A DNA stretch of 64,000 bases from Hydrogenophaga taeniospiralis CCUG 15921 (GTDB taxonomy: Bacteria; Pseudomonadota; Gammaproteobacteria; Burkholderiales; Burkholderiaceae_C), in the NCBI RefSeq assembly GCF_001592305.1, contig NZ_BCWR01000001.1, positions 620,001-684,000 on the forward strand. The letters run 5' to 3'. The position numbers and the translations under genes are program-made. Below the pieces are notes generated by a model, which had not been told where the DNA came from, did no database searches, and saw only the letters and a list, made by a program, of their open reading frames with translations. Positions 38,579 to 48,614 of the stretch are shown piece after piece (positions within the stretch are counted from its first letter, which is position 1; every line of letters begins with the position of its first letter).

Positions 38579-39127
38579 ATGGCCAAGATTCCCAAAGCAA
38601 CAACCGCGCCCGTCGCGAAGACGCCCCAATCACCCATCGTGTCGTCGGCACACCTGGTGTCGCCCCAGAGCGCGGAGATGAGCGAGTTCGAATTCGGGCT
38701 GATCGTGGCGAGCAACGCCTTCCACCGCTGGGTGGTGCACTGCATGTCGGCCGCGGGGTTGAAAGACCTGATGCCGCTGGACGTGCTGGTCTTGCACCAC
38801 GTCTCGCACCGCGCGCGGGACAAGCGCCTGTCGGACATCTGCTTCATCATGAACATCGAGGACACCCACCTGGTGAACTATTCGCTCAAGAAGCTGGTGA
38901 GCCTGGGCGTGGTGGCGTCCAGCAAGTCGGGCAAGGAAGTGACCTACGCCGCCACCGAGGCGGGCAGCGCCAGCGTGCAGCGCTACCGCGAGATCCGCGA
39001 GCAGTGCCTGATCCAGGCCATGCACGTCGACGACGGGCTCAACAAGGACATCGGCGAGCTCGCGCGCCTGCTGCGCGTGCTCTCGGGCATGTACGACCAG
39101 GCGGCGCGGTCCGCGGCTTCATTGTGA
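38579..39127 (+). CDS. Winged-helix transcriptional regulator, MarR-like
   Basis: A 182-residue DNA-binding protein. After a Pro/Ala-rich N-terminal tail, residues about 45-140 form a winged helix: LDVLVLHHVSHRARDKRLSDICFIM, then LVNYSLKKLVSLGVVASSKSGKEVTYAATEAG, which is the recognition helix and wing of MarR/PadR-like proteins. The last part is helical and probably dimerises. It is divergent from dctP of TRAP set 1, and AGGAGA precedes the ATG. It likely controls that transporter; the ligand is unknown. pxpB-C-A follow on the same strand after a repeat. Confidence 0.82.
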   Translation: MAKIPKATTAPVAKTPQSPIVSSAHLVSPQSAEMSEFEFGLIVASNAFHRWVVHCMSAAGLKDLMPLDVLVLHHVSHRARDKRLSDICFIMNIEDTHLVNYSLKKLVSLGVVASSKSGKEVTYAATEAGSASVQRYREIREQCLIQAMHVDDGLNKDIGELARLLRVLSGMYDQAARSAASL

Positions 39128-39138
39128 AACACTGTGAA

Positions 39139-39228
39139 GCCCCCCTGCGCCGCTTCGCGGCTTCCCCCCGGAGGGGGGACGCAGCTGGTGGCCCGGCGGA
39201 GCCGGTTCCACGGCTGCCCTGGGTCGGG
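39139..39228 (+). repeat. Dispersed GC-rich intergenic repeat, copy C
   Basis: It lies just after the winged-helix gene and shows the same order of blocks as copies A, B and D: CCCCC..GCGCCGCTTCG, a CCCCCC-GGA-GGGGGG hairpin, GGCGGAGCCGGTTCCACGGC and a CCTGGGTCGGG end. It lies between two genes on the same strand and may reduce read-through into pxpB. Confidence 0.65.
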
Positions 39229-39290
39229 CACGCGCTCCGGCAATGCCATTGGACTCCCCCTTCGCAGCTTCCCTGCCCGGGCCTTGCTCC

Positions 39291-39324
39291 CTCGCCCCTC
39301 TGGGGAGAGGGCTGGGGTGAGGGG
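39291..39324. repeat. REP-like palindromic element
   Basis: CTCGCCCCTCTGGGGAGAGGGC is followed by TGGGGTGAGGGG. This C/T-rich to G/A-rich element is a familiar intergenic sequence in many proteobacteria; here it is seen once. It sits 41 bases before pxpB. Confidence 0.5.
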
Positions 39325-39365
39325 CTGCCGCCGAGCCCGGGCCTCCTTCGCGCACACCTCCACCC

Positions 39366-40121
39366 ATGAGTCCTGACATGCCCCCCCGCCTGCTCGCTCT
39401 CGGCGACAGCGCCTGGACGCTGGAGTTCGGCAGCACCATCGACCCGGCCATCAACGCCCGCGTGATGGGCCTGGCCGAACGGGTGGGGCAGGCGCGTGCA
39501 TCGGAGCCGCTGATGGCATCTGTCACCGATGTGGTGCCCACCTTCCGCTCGCTCACGGTGCATTACGACCCCCTGGCCACCGACGCTGCGGCGCTGGGTG
39601 AGCGCCTGCGGGTGCTGGCCCAGGCCGGGGGGCAGGACATGCGGCCAGGCCGTCTCTGGCACCTGCCGGTGTGTTTCGACGCCGACTTCGCGCCCGATCT
39701 TCCCCGGCTCGCCGAAACCAAGGGCCTGAGCCCTGACGAGGTGATCCAGCGCCTGCTCGCCGCCACCTTCCATGTCTACATGCTCGGCTTCCAGCCCGGC
39801 TTTCCGTACATGGGCGGCGTGCCGCCCGAGCTGCACATGCCGCGCCTGCCGGCGCCGCGCCAGAAGGTGCCGGCGCAATCGCTGGCCGTGACCGGCGAGA
39901 TGTGTTCGGTCTACCCCTGGGAAAGCCCCGGCGGCTGGAACCTGATCGGGCGCACGCCCGTGGTGTTGTTCGATCTGCGGCATGCCGACCAACCGGCCCT
40001 GCTCGCGGCGGGCGACGACGTGCGCTGGTACGCGGTGGACCGCACCACGCACGACGCACTCGCCGCCAGCATCGCCCAGGGCCTGCCGCGTGAAACCTTT
40101 CTGAAGGCGCCTGGCGCATGA
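39366..40121 (+). CDS. pxpB: 5-oxoprolinase subunit PxpB
   Basis: PxpB forms, with PxpA and PxpC, an ATP-dependent 5-oxoprolinase that opens 5-oxoproline to L-glutamate; it corresponds to KipI/AHS1 proteins. The 251-residue chain opens RLLALGDSAWTLEFGSTIDP, and has the cyclophilin-like core FHVYMLGFQPGFPYMGGVPPEL and EMCSVYPWESPGGWNLIGRTP near residues 135-205. The stop overlaps the pxpC ATG by four bases. The ATG at 39366 was chosen because the family alignment begins there. Confidence 0.93.
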   Translation: MSPDMPPRLLALGDSAWTLEFGSTIDPAINARVMGLAERVGQARASEPLMASVTDVVPTFRSLTVHYDPLATDAAALGERLRVLAQAGGQDMRPGRLWHLPVCFDADFAPDLPRLAETKGLSPDEVIQRLLAATFHVYMLGFQPGFPYMGGVPPELHMPRLPAPRQKVPAQSLAVTGEMCSVYPWESPGGWNLIGRTPVVLFDLRHADQPALLAAGDDVRWYAVDRTTHDALAASIAQGLPRETFLKAPGA

Positions 40122-41155
40122 ACGGCCTGATCGAGATCGTGCAACCGGGCATCGGCACCACCGTGCAGGACCGGGGCCGCGCGGGCCACCGGCACCACGG
40201 CATGCCGCTCTCCGGCTGGCTCGACGGCCCGCTGGCCCGGGCCGCCAACGCCCTGCTCGGCAACCCGCTCGACGAGGCCGTGCTGGAGCTGCGCGGCATG
40301 GGCACCGTGCTGCGCGTGGCGGCCGGGCCGGTGCGCGTGGCACTGGCGGGCCGCATCGCCGCCACCTGCCAACGCGGCGATGGCGGCCGCAGCCCCCTGC
40401 CCGCCTGGCACAGCGCCACGCTGCGCGAGGGCGATCAGCTGCAGCTCGGCCCGGCCGAGAGCGGCTGCGCCTACCTGGCCGTGGCCGGCGGACTGCTGGT
40501 GGAACCCCAGCTCGGCAGCCGCTCCAGCTACTGGCGCGCCGGGCTGGCCGGTGTGCTGGGCCGCGCCTTCCGCCCGGGCGACACGCTGCCCTGCGGCACT
40601 TGGCATCTCACCGACCCGAGGGAGTGGCGTTGCCGCTCGCCGTGGACCGCCAGCGACGGCTCGGTGCGCGTGCTGCTCGGCCCGCAGCAGGACCATTTCA
40701 CGCCCGACGCCATCGCGCAGTTCCTGAACCAGGACTGGGAGGCCACCGCCGCGCAGGACCGCATGGGCCTGCGATTTCAGGGCCTTGCCCTGGCCCATAT
40801 CAACCCCGAAGCGGCGGACATCGTGTCCGACGGCGTGACACCCGGCGCGATCCAGGTGCCCGCGAACGGACAACCCATCGTGCTGCTCGCCGACGGCCAG
40901 ACCGTGGGCGGCTACCCCAAGATCGCCACCGTGATCAGCGCCGACCTGCCCCGGCTCGCCCACCTGCGGCCGGGCACGCGCGTGCGCTTCGAAGCCGTGA
41001 GCCAAGCAGCGGCGCACCGCGCCCTGCAGGACGAACGCGAGCGCTGGCAACGCTGGCTCGCCTCGCGCGAGATCTACCTGCCGCCCGGCACGGTGGACGA
41101 AACCGCGCTCTACGCCTCCAATCTGGTCGACGGCATGCTGCGCGCCGACCCCTGA
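40118..41155 (+). CDS. pxpC: 5-oxoprolinase subunit PxpC
   Basis: PxpC is the KipA/AHS2-type subunit, sometimes annotated as biotin-dependent carboxyltransferase. The 345-residue chain starts IEIVQPGIGTTVQDRGRAGHRHHG, then GRSSYWRAGLAGVLGRAF, LLGPQQDHFTPDAI, and VSDGVTPGAIQVPANGQPIVLLADGQT near residue 240-265. These segments are the conserved core of the family. It overlaps pxpB by four bases and lies 53 bases before pxpA, so the three form one operon. Confidence 0.94.
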   Translation: MNGLIEIVQPGIGTTVQDRGRAGHRHHGMPLSGWLDGPLARAANALLGNPLDEAVLELRGMGTVLRVAAGPVRVALAGRIAATCQRGDGGRSPLPAWHSATLREGDQLQLGPAESGCAYLAVAGGLLVEPQLGSRSSYWRAGLAGVLGRAFRPGDTLPCGTWHLTDPREWRCRSPWTASDGSVRVLLGPQQDHFTPDAIAQFLNQDWEATAAQDRMGLRFQGLALAHINPEAADIVSDGVTPGAIQVPANGQPIVLLADGQTVGGYPKIATVISADLPRLAHLRPGTRVRFEAVSQAAAHRALQDERERWQRWLASREIYLPPGTVDETALYASNLVDGMLRADP

Positions 41156-41208
41156 GCGGGTAGGAGTCTCTTGCCCATGTCCGCTCACCCCCTGACCCGG
41201 AGCACCTC

Positions 41209-41982
41209 ATGAACCCAACCACCATCAACCTCAACGCCGACCTCGGCGAAAGCTTCGGCGCCTGGCGCATGGGCGACGACGCGGCGCTGCTGCAGGTGAT
41301 TGGCAGCGCCAACATCGCCTGCGGTTTTCACGCGGGCGACCCGGTCGTGATGCGCGAGACCGTGCGCCTCGCGCTGGCCAACGGCGTGAGCCTGGGCGCG
41401 CACCCGGCCTTCCCGGACCTGCAGGGTTTCGGCCGCCGCGCGATGCAACTGTCGGCCCAGGAACTGGAAGCCACCATCCTCTACCAGGTGGGCGCGCTGC
41501 AGGCCATGGCCGCAGCCGAAGGGGGCCGGGTGACACACGTCAAGCCCCACGGCGCGCTCAACAACATCGCCTGTGCCGACGCCGAAGTGGCTGCCACGGT
41601 GGCGCGCGCTGTGCGGGCGCTGGACCGCGATCTCATCCTGCTCGCGCCTGCCCTCTCGGCGCTGGAAGCGGCCGGCGAGGCGGCCGGCCTGCGCGTGGGC
41701 CGTGAGGTGTTTGCCGACCGGACCTATCAGCAAGACGGTCAACTCACGCCGCGCTCGCAGCCCGGCGCCGTGCTGCACGACGCCCAGGCCTGCGTGCAGC
41801 ACGTGCTGCGCATGCTCGACGCGCAAGGCATCGTCACCGCCGACGGCCAGCGCCTGCCCACCCCCATTCACAGCATCTGCGTGCACGGCGACGGGCCCGA
41901 CGCCGTGGCCTCGGCGCAGCAGATCCACAAGGCGCTCGAAGCCGCCGGCTACCGGCTGGCGCCGCTGACCGCGCTCTGCTGA
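41209..41982 (+). CDS. pxpA: 5-oxoprolinase subunit PxpA (LamB/YcsF family)
   Basis: PxpA is the third subunit of the 5-oxoprolinase. The 257-residue protein has the LamB/YcsF opening INLNADLGESFGAWRMGDDAALLQ, then NIACGFHAGDPVVMRETVRLA, SLGAHPAFPDLQGFGRRAM and HVKPHGALNNIAC, with the conserved His/Asp/Lys residues of the active region. The C-terminal PIHSICVHGDGPDAVA closes it. GGAGCACC precedes the ATG. The end faces oplAH, which encodes a second, single-chain 5-oxoprolinase. Confidence 0.95.
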   Translation: MNPTTINLNADLGESFGAWRMGDDAALLQVIGSANIACGFHAGDPVVMRETVRLALANGVSLGAHPAFPDLQGFGRRAMQLSAQELEATILYQVGALQAMAAAEGGRVTHVKPHGALNNIACADAEVAATVARAVRALDRDLILLAPALSALEAAGEAAGLRVGREVFADRTYQQDGQLTPRSQPGAVLHDAQACVQHVLRMLDAQGIVTADGQRLPTPIHSICVHGDGPDAVASAQQIHKALEAAGYRLAPLTALC

Positions 41983-42082
41983 ATCCTCCGCATGCACACC
42001 TCGCTACCGCCTGGGCGTCGCCGCCCGGCGGGCTGCGGGGTGGTTGTTCAGGGGGCCGAGCCCCGCGCGCCAGCTGCGCCCG

Positions 42083-45000
42083 CTATGGCTGCCCGAAGCC
42101 CCCACCGCCGGGCGTGTGGATCTCGAAGGTGTCGCCCGGCAGCATCTCAACCTGGCCGATGTGACCGATGCTCTCCTGTGATCCGTCCGCCCGCAGCACG
42201 CGGTTGATGCCCGGCGCCCCGTTCTCACCACCCTCCATGCCGAACGCGGGGAAGGTCCGCCCGTTGGACAGGATGCTCGCCGTCATGGGCTCGAGGAACA
42301 TCACGCGGCGCACGCCACCGTCACCCCCGCGCCAGCGCCCACCGCCACCGGAGCCTTTGCGGATCGCATAGCCCAGCAGGCGCACGGGGAAGCGGAATTC
42401 CAGCACCTCGGGGTCGGTCAGACGCGAGTTGGTCATGTGGGTCTGCACCACACCCGTGCCGTTGAACCCGCCCACCAGGGCGCCCTGCGCATCGAACACA
42501 CCGCCGGCGCCGCTGCCCCCCGAAATCGTTTCGTAGTACTGGTGCGTGGTATTGCCGAAGGTGAAGTTGTTCATGGTCGGCTGCGAGCCGGCCATGACGC
42601 CCAGCGCGCCGAACAGCGCGTTGGTGATGCAGGTCGAGGTCTCCACATTGCCGGCCACCACCGAAGCCGGCGGGTTCGGGTTGAGCATGGAGCCCGGCGG
42701 AATGACAACCCGGATCGGCTTGAGGCAACCCGCGTTGAGCGGGATGTCGTCGTCCACCAGCGTGCGGAACACGTAGAGCACGGCGGCCATGCACACCGCC
42801 GTCGGTGCGTTGAAGTTGTTGCTCTGTTGTGGCGAGGTACCGGTGAAGTCCACCTCCGCGCTGCGTTCTTCCGCATGGACGCGCACCGCCACCTGGATCT
42901 GCGCGCCGTTGTCCAGCTTCAGCGTGAACTGGCCGTCTTTCAGGCGCGTGGCAATCCTGGCGATGGCACGCCGAACCGACTCTTCGGCGTTGTCCTGCAC
43001 ATGGCCCATGTAGGCCTGCACCACGTCCAGGCCGAACTGCTCGACCATCTTGCGCAGTTCCTGCACCCCCTTCTCATTCGCCGCGATCTGGGCCTTGAGG
43101 TCGGCCATGTTCTGCTGCGGGTTGCGGCTGGGGAATTCCCCACTTTGCAGCAGCGCGATCATCTCCGCCTCGCGCAGCACGCCGCGGTCCACCAGCTTCA
43201 CGTTGTTGATCTGCACGCCCTCTTCCTCGATGCGCGTGGAGAAAGGCGGCATGGAGCCGGGCGTGGTGCCGCCGATATCGGCGTGGTGGCCCCGGCTGCC
43301 CACGTAGAACAACGGTGTGTCCTGCGCCGTGCCGCCCAGGTACACCGGGGTGATGACGGTCACATCGGGCAGGTGCGTGCCACCGTGGTACGGATCGTTG
43401 AGCGCATACACGTCACCGGGCTGCATCGTCCCGGCGTTTTCACGGATCACGGTCTTGATGCTCTCGCCCATGCTGCCCAGGTGCACGGGCATGTGGGGCG
43501 CGTTGGCGATCAGGTGGCCCTCGGCGTCGAACAGGGCGCAGCTAAAGTCGAGCCGTTCCTTGATGTTGACCGAGTAGGCCGTGTTCTGCAGCTGCAGACC
43601 CATCTGCTCGGCGATGTTCATGAACAGATTGTTGAACACCTCCAGCAGCACCGGGTCGGCCGTCGTCCCCACCGCGTAGGTCACGGCCCGGGCCTCGCGG
43701 CGGTCCAGCACCAGGTGGTCCAGCGCGGTCAGCGCCGCTTCCCAACCCGGCTCCACCACCGTGGTGGCGTTCTTCTCGGCAATGATGGCCGGGCCGGGAA
43801 TCACGTCGCCCGGGCGCAGGTCTTCGCGCACCACCAGCGCGGCGTCCAGCCACTGGCCGCCGGAGAACATCCGCACCGTTTCGCGCCGGGGCACCTCGCG
43901 CAGCGCGTGCGTGGGATGGCGGCGCTCCACCGGCGCATCGCCCGCGACCACCGCCTCCACCGACACGGCCTCCACCACCAGCCCCTTGCCCTGCATGAGG
44001 AAAGCGAAGCGCTGGCGGTAGGCGGCCTCGAAGCCAGCCCGGATCTGATGGAGATCCCCGAACGGCACCACGAGCGCCGCGTCGCTGCCCTCGTAGCGCA
44101 CATGCACACGGTGGTGCAGCGCCACCGCGCCAGCATTCACCTGCTGCCGCTCCAGTTCGGCCTGGGCCGCCTGGCCCAAGGCCTCCAGCTGTTCCGCGAT
44201 CAGCGGCAAGGACGCCATGACCAGCGGCAGTTCAATGGCCTGCTCGCGGATCACGTTCTGATCGGCCAGCCCCATGCCGTAGGCACTGAGCACGCCCGCC
44301 AGGGGGTGCACGAACACGCGCGTCATGCCCAATGCGTCCGCGACCAGACAGGCGTGCTGACCGCCCGCGCCGCCAAAGCACTGCAGGGTGTAGCGCGTCA
44401 CGTCGTAGCCGCGCGCCACCGAGATCTTCTTGATGGCGTTGGCCATCTGCTGCACCGCGATCTGGATGAAGCCCTCGGCCACGCTCTCGGCGCTGCGGCC
44501 GGTCTGCTGCGCCAGCTCACCGAATTTCGCCTGCACGGCCTCCAGACTCAAGGCTTCGTTCGCGTGCGGGCCGAACACTTTGGGGAAATGCAGCGGCTGG
44601 ATCTTGCCCAGCATCACGTTCGCATCGGTCACGGCCAAGGGTCCACCGCGCCGGTAGCTGGCGGGGCCCGGGTTGGCGCCCGCGCTCTCGGGGCCGACCC
44701 GAAAGCGCGAACCGTCGAACGCCAGGATGGAGCCACCGCCCGCGGCCACGGTGTGGATGCTCATCATCGGCGCACGCATGCGCACACCCGCTACCTGCGT
44801 TTCAAACTCCCGCTCAAAGGCGCCGGCGTAGTGCGACACATCGGTCGATGTGCCGCCCATGTCGAAGCCGATCACCTTGTCGTGGCCGGCGATGGCCGCC
44901 GTGCGCGCCATGCCCACGATGCCCCCCGCGGGGCCGGAAAGGATCGCGTCCTTGCCCTGGAACACATGGGCGTCGGTCAGGCCACCGGAAGACTGCATGA

Positions 45001-45730
45001 AGAACAGTTTCACGCCGGGCATCTCGCCCGCCACCTGGTCCACATAGCGCCGCAGGATGGGCGAGAGGTAGGCGTCCACCACGGTCGTGTCGCCCCGGCT
45101 CACAAACTTCATCATCGGGCTGGTCTGGTGCGAGGTGCTCACCTGCGTGAAGCCCAGCTCGCGCGCGATGCGCGCCGCCGCCTGTTCGTGAGCGGTGTAG
45201 CGGTAGCCATGCATGAAGACGATGGCCACGCTGCGCAGACCGGCGTCGAACGCGGCCCAGAGGCGCTCGCGCAGGTGGGCTTCGTCGAGCGGCAGCACCA
45301 CGTCGCCGTGGGCACCCACGCGCTCCTGTGCCTCGATCACGCGCTCGTACAACAGCTCGGGCAACACGATGTGGCGGTCGAACAGGCGCGGCCGGTTCTG
45401 GTAGGCGATACGCAGCGCGTCGCGAAAGCCGGCGGTGGTCACCAGCAGCGTGGGTTCGCCCTTGCGCTCCAGCAGCGCGTTGGTCGCCACCGTGGTGCCC
45501 ATCTTCACGCACTCGACCTGTTCGGGCGTGATGGGCTCGCCGGCTTTCAGGCCCAGCAGGTGGCGAATGCCCGCCACCGCCGCGTCCCGGTATTGCTCGG
45601 GGTTTTCGCTCAGCAGCTTGTGCGTCACCAGCGATCCGTCGGGGCGCCGGGCCACGATGTCGGTGAAGGTGCCGCCCCGGTCAATCCAGAACTGCCAGCG
45701 GCTGCCGTAAGGGGAAGAATGGTCTTTCAT
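42083..45730 (-). CDS. ATP-dependent 5-oxoprolinase, single chain (HyuA-HyuB fusion)
   Basis: A 1215-residue protein like eukaryotic OPLAH. The HyuA half (residues 1 to about 690) starts [19 protein letters not shown], the ATP-phosphate motif, and has [28 protein letters not shown] and [18 protein letters not shown]. The HyuB half begins near residue 690 with [19 protein letters not shown] and has [19 protein letters not shown] and [20 protein letters not shown]. The natural fusion of HyuA and HyuB is usual for 5-oxoprolinase and rare for hydantoinases. ATG at 45730 is the frame start. It lies 12 bases downstream of the orphan dctP, the last gene of the TRAP run. Confidence 0.9.
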   Translation of the reverse strand: MKDHSSPYGSRWQFWIDRGGTFTDIVARRPDGSLVTHKLLSENPEQYRDAAVAGIRHLLGLKAGEPITPEQVECVKMGTTVATNALLERKGEPTLLVTTAGFRDALRIAYQNRPRLFDRHIVLPELLYERVIEAQERVGAHGDVVLPLDEAHLRERLWAAFDAGLRSVAIVFMHGYRYTAHEQAAARIARELGFTQVSTSHQTSPMMKFVSRGDTTVVDAYLSPILRRYVDQVAGEMPGVKLFFMQSSGGLTDAHVFQGKDAILSGPAGGIVGMARTAAIAGHDKVIGFDMGGTSTDVSHYAGAFEREFETQVAGVRMRAPMMSIHTVAAGGGSILAFDGSRFRVGPESAGANPGPASYRRGGPLAVTDANVMLGKIQPLHFPKVFGPHANEALSLEAVQAKFGELAQQTGRSAESVAEGFIQIAVQQMANAIKKISVARGYDVTRYTLQCFGGAGGQHACLVADALGMTRVFVHPLAGVLSAYGMGLADQNVIREQAIELPLVMASLPLIAEQLEALGQAAQAELERQQVNAGAVALHHRVHVRYEGSDAALVVPFGDLHQIRAGFEAAYRQRFAFLMQGKGLVVEAVSVEAVVAGDAPVERRHPTHALREVPRRETVRMFSGGQWLDAALVVREDLRPGDVIPGPAIIAEKNATTVVEPGWEAALTALDHLVLDRREARAVTYAVGTTADPVLLEVFNNLFMNIAEQMGLQLQNTAYSVNIKERLDFSCALFDAEGHLIANAPHMPVHLGSMGESIKTVIRENAGTMQPGDVYALNDPYHGGTHLPDVTVITPVYLGGTAQDTPLFYVGSRGHHADIGGTTPGSMPPFSTRIEEEGVQINNVKLVDRGVLREAEMIALLQSGEFPSRNPQQNMADLKAQIAANEKGVQELRKMVEQFGLDVVQAYMGHVQDNAEESVRRAIARIATRLKDGQFTLKLDNGAQIQVAVRVHAEERSAEVDFTGTSPQQSNNFNAPTAVCMAAVLYVFRTLVDDDIPLNAGCLKPIRVVIPPGSMLNPNPPASVVAGNVETSTCITNALFGALGVMAGSQPTMNNFTFGNTTHQYYETISGGSGAGGVFDAQGALVGGFNGTGVVQTHMTNSRLTDPEVLEFRFPVRLLGYAIRKGSGGGGRWRGGDGGVRRVMFLEPMTASILSNGRTFPAFGMEGGENGAPGINRVLRADGSQESIGHIGQVEMLPGDTFEIHTPGGGGFGQP

Positions 45731-45742
45731 GGTCTATCGACT

Positions 45743-46705
45743 CTAGCGTTGGAAATAGTAGGGGACGAACAGCTGGTTGGCCTCATGGCCAACGTCTCGA
45801 ATCCATTCGCGGGAAAACTTCTCGCCCATGCGTTTGAGCGCGGCCTCGAACTCCGGCGGTGCGCGCTCCACCTTCATGCCACGGGCCTGGAGTTCGCGCA
45901 GCGAGCTCTTTGAAGCCGCTTCGCTCGCGGCCCAGCCCCGCGCCTCGGCATCCGCCGACGCCTGGAGCACCGACTGCTGCTGCAAAGGGCTGAGCGCATC
46001 AAAGGCACGGCGGTTGACGAAAACGATGTTCTTCGGAAACCAGGCGTTGATCTCGTGGAAATACCCGATATGGCGCCAGGCCTCATTCTCGACCCCCGTC
46101 ACGGCCGAGGTGATCATGTTGTCAATGCGGCCACTGCCCAGGGCCTGGTTCACCTCCACCATCGGCACGTCGACCGGGATAGCCCCCAGCAGCCCGGCGA
46201 TGCGCACCGTGGTCGCGTTGTAGGTGCGCATGCGGGTGCCTTTGAAGTCGGACGCCGAGGCCACCGGCTTGCGGGTGTACAGCCCTTGCGGGGGCCAGGG
46301 CACGGCGTACAGCGCTTTCAGGCCTCGTTGCGCAAAATGGCGCTCGATCAGCGGGCGCTGGAGCACCCACAGGCGCTTCGCATCGGCATAGCTGCCCACC
46401 ACGAAGGGGATCGCGTCGGCGCCCGCGATCGGAAATGCCTTGGCCATGCCGGTCATGATGGACTCGCCCGCCTGTATCCGGCCGTCCTGCACCGCTTGCG
46501 GGATGTCCGCCAGCTTGACCAGTGCATTGTTCGGATGCACCGCCACCTTGAGTGCGCCGCCCGTGAGCCGCTCCACGTCACTGGCGAACCGCACGATGTT
46601 GGTCGTGTGGAAAGAGTTCTCGCCATAACCCGTGGCCAGGGTCCAGCGGGTCTGGGCGTGCACAGCCGATGCCGCGAGCCACGCGGCGATCCAGAGCAGC
46701 TTCAT
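45743..46705 (-). CDS. dctP: TRAP transporter substrate-binding protein, second copy in set 2
   Basis: A 320-residue periplasmic binding protein with signal peptide KLLWIAAWLAASAVHA. It aligns fully with the other two DctP proteins here: RWTLATGYGENSFHTTNIV, YAVPWPPQGLYTRKPVASA, and the arginine/tyrosine binding region MRTYNATTVRIAGLLGAIP. It is more divergent than the other two. It lies 41 bases after dctM of set 2 and 12 bases before the 5-oxoprolinase gene. Its own DctQ/M genes are absent, so it may supply a second specificity to the set 2 permease. GGAGACC precedes the ATG. Confidence 0.88.
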   Translation of the reverse strand: MKLLWIAAWLAASAVHAQTRWTLATGYGENSFHTTNIVRFASDVERLTGGALKVAVHPNNALVKLADIPQAVQDGRIQAGESIMTGMAKAFPIAGADAIPFVVGSYADAKRLWVLQRPLIERHFAQRGLKALYAVPWPPQGLYTRKPVASASDFKGTRMRTYNATTVRIAGLLGAIPVDVPMVEVNQALGSGRIDNMITSAVTGVENEAWRHIGYFHEINAWFPKNIVFVNRRAFDALSPLQQQSVLQASADAEARGWAASEAASKSSLRELQARGMKVERAPPEFEAALKRMGEKFSREWIRDVGHEANQLFVPYYFQR

Positions 46706-46746
46706 GGGGGTCTCCTGGTGAACGGGGATGACCGGTGGCGTGGCGC

Positions 46747-48045
46747 TCAAGCCTGCATCTGGCGAGGCAGCCACAGCACCACGTCGGGCACGAAGTAGGT
46801 GAGCATCACCGCGGCCATCATCAGCACGAACAACGGCCACGCGGTGCGGGCGATCCAGGTCACGTCGCGCTTGGTCAGGCCCTGCAGCACGAACAGGTTG
46901 AAGCCCACGGGCGGTGTGATCTGCGCCATCTCCACCACCAGCACGATGAAGACGCCGAACCAGATCAGGTCGAAGCCCGCGGCCTCGACCGTGGGCAACA
47001 GCACCGCGATGGTCAGCACCACCATGGAGATGCCGTCGAGAAAGCAGCCCAGCACGATGAAGAACACGACAAGCAGCAGCATCAGCGCAAACGGCGACAG
47101 CTGCAGCGCGCCGATGAACTCGGCCAGGTGGCGCGGCAGGCCGATGAAGCCCATGGCCAGCGTGAGGAAGGCCGCGCCCGCAAGGATCAGGCCGATCATG
47201 CAGTAGACTCGGCAGGCCGCCGTCAGCCCGTCCTTGAAGCGCGCCCAGTCCAGCGAACCCTCCATTTTCGCGAGCAGCAACGCACCGCCCACGCCCAGCG
47301 CGGCCGCCTCGGTGGCGGTGGCGATGCCGCTGTAGATGCCGCCCAGCACCAATGCGATCAGCGACACCACGGGGATCAAGTGGCGCGAGGCGTGGATCTT
47401 CTGCCCAAAGCTCATGGCCGCGTCAGCCGCCGGCACCTGGTCCTTGTGGAGCAGTGCCCAGACGACGATGTAGCCCATGAACAGCGCCGCCAGCAGCAGG
47501 CCCGGGATCACGCCGGCCAGGAACAGCTTGGCGATCGACACGTTGGCCGCCACGCCGTAGACGATCATGATGATGGACGGCGGAATCAGCAGGCCCAGCG
47601 TGCCAGCGCCGGCCAGCGTGCCGACGGCGATGTCGTCGGGGTAACCGCGCTTCTGCAGCTCGGGCAAGGTGATCTTGCCGATGGTGGCGCAGGTGGCCGC
47701 ACTGGAGCCCGAGATCGCGGCGAAGATGGTGCAGCCCACCACGTTGGTGTGCAGCAGCCGGCCCGGCAGGCGGTCCAGCCAGGGCGCCAGGCCCTTGAAC
47801 ATGTCGTCCGAGAGCTTGCTGCGAAACAGGATCTCGCCCATCCACAGGAACAGCGGCAGCGCGGTCAGCGTCCAGCTGGAGGTCGAGCCCCAGATGGTCA
47901 GCACCATGCTGTCGCCCACCGGGCGCGAGGTGAACAGCTCCATGCCGACCAGCGCCACCGCGAGCAGCGACAGACCGATCCACAGGCCAGAGCCCAGCAC
48001 CGCGAACAGCAGCACGATCAGGGCCAATGCAATAACGACGTCCAT
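46747..48045 (-). CDS. dctM: TRAP transporter large permease subunit, set 2
   Basis: A 432-residue DctM permease. It opens DVVIALALIVLLFAVLGSGLW and has FAAISGSSAATCATIGKIT, GTLAGAGTLGLLIPPSIIM, IATATEAAALGVGGAL and GFNLFVLQGLTKRDVTW. The whole protein is a close paralogue of set 1 DctM. ATG at 48045 has upstream AAGAGACAC. The gene lies 18 bases after dctQ and 41 bases before the extra dctP. Confidence 0.93.
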   Translation of the reverse strand: MDVVIALALIVLLFAVLGSGLWIGLSLLAVALVGMELFTSRPVGDSMVLTIWGSTSSWTLTALPLFLWMGEILFRSKLSDDMFKGLAPWLDRLPGRLLHTNVVGCTIFAAISGSSAATCATIGKITLPELQKRGYPDDIAVGTLAGAGTLGLLIPPSIIMIVYGVAANVSIAKLFLAGVIPGLLLAALFMGYIVVWALLHKDQVPAADAAMSFGQKIHASRHLIPVVSLIALVLGGIYSGIATATEAAALGVGGALLLAKMEGSLDWARFKDGLTAACRVYCMIGLILAGAAFLTLAMGFIGLPRHLAEFIGALQLSPFALMLLLVVFFIVLGCFLDGISMVVLTIAVLLPTVEAAGFDLIWFGVFIVLVVEMAQITPPVGFNLFVLQGLTKRDVTWIARTAWPLFVLMMAAVMLTYFVPDVVLWLPRQMQA

Positions 48046-48063
48046 GGGGTTGTGTCTCTTGTT

Positions 48064-48573
48064 CTATTCAACGTGAGCGGCTTCGCTCGAAGCCGCGATA
48101 AAGCTGCCGCCGCGCCAGCGCTCGACCAGCGCATGGGCAAACGACAACGCAAACCCGATGCAGCCCAGCGCCATGCCGATCTGCGGCATCCACAGCGGGG
48201 AGGCGTCGGCGGCGGGCGATACGTCGTGCGAGACGTAGGACACCCAGACCAGGCGCACGGCGTACCACGCGATGAACACCGTCAGGCCGGTGGCCGCGAC
48301 CAGGCTCCACCATTCGAGCGCGCTGCGGAAACGAGGCGGCACCCGGTCGAGCAGCAACGTCACGCGGATGTGGTCGCCATGTTTGAGCGTGCCCGGCAGC
48401 GCCAGGAACAGGGCCGCGGCGATCGCGTAACCGGCGTAGGCGTCGAGCCCGGGGACATCCCAGTGCACTTCGCGGGCCACCACGCCCAGCAGCACGGCGC
48501 CAAAGGCCGCCACCATGGCCAGACCCGACAGGGCCATCAGCAGCTTGTAAAAAAGAAAGACGAGTCTGGACAC
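48064..48573 (-). CDS. dctQ: TRAP transporter small permease subunit, set 2
   Basis: A 169-residue DctQ with four membrane helices. It starts SRLVFLFYKLLMALSGLAMV, has VAREVHWDVPGLDAYAGYAIA and FLALPGTLKHGDHIRVTLLL, the same pattern as set 1. I place the start at GTG 48573 because AGGAGC lies nine bases upstream; a much longer open frame to 48720 is non-coding in character. It follows dctP of set 2 by 244 bases holding a hairpin and repeat copy D. Confidence 0.88.
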   Translation of the reverse strand: MSRLVFLFYKLLMALSGLAMVAAFGAVLLGVVAREVHWDVPGLDAYAGYAIAAALFLALPGTLKHGDHIRVTLLLDRVPPRFRSALEWWSLVAATGLTVFIAWYAVRLVWVSYVSHDVSPAADASPLWMPQIGMALGCIGFALSFAHALVERWRGGSFIAASSEAAHVE

Positions 48574-48614
48574 CGCACGCTCCTGGTTCGGCTGCACAAC
48601 CACAAGGGAAAGGA

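Noticed and set aside
41983-42082. A fifth copy of the GC-rich repeat between pxpA and the 5-oxoprolinase gene
   Set aside because: The gap is GC-rich and partly palindromic, but the block order of copies A-D is not present.
42437-45913. A 1158-residue open frame on the plus strand across the 5-oxoprolinase gene
   Set aside because: It is antisense to the HyuA-HyuB gene, with no recognisable domain and a His/Arg/Gln bias.
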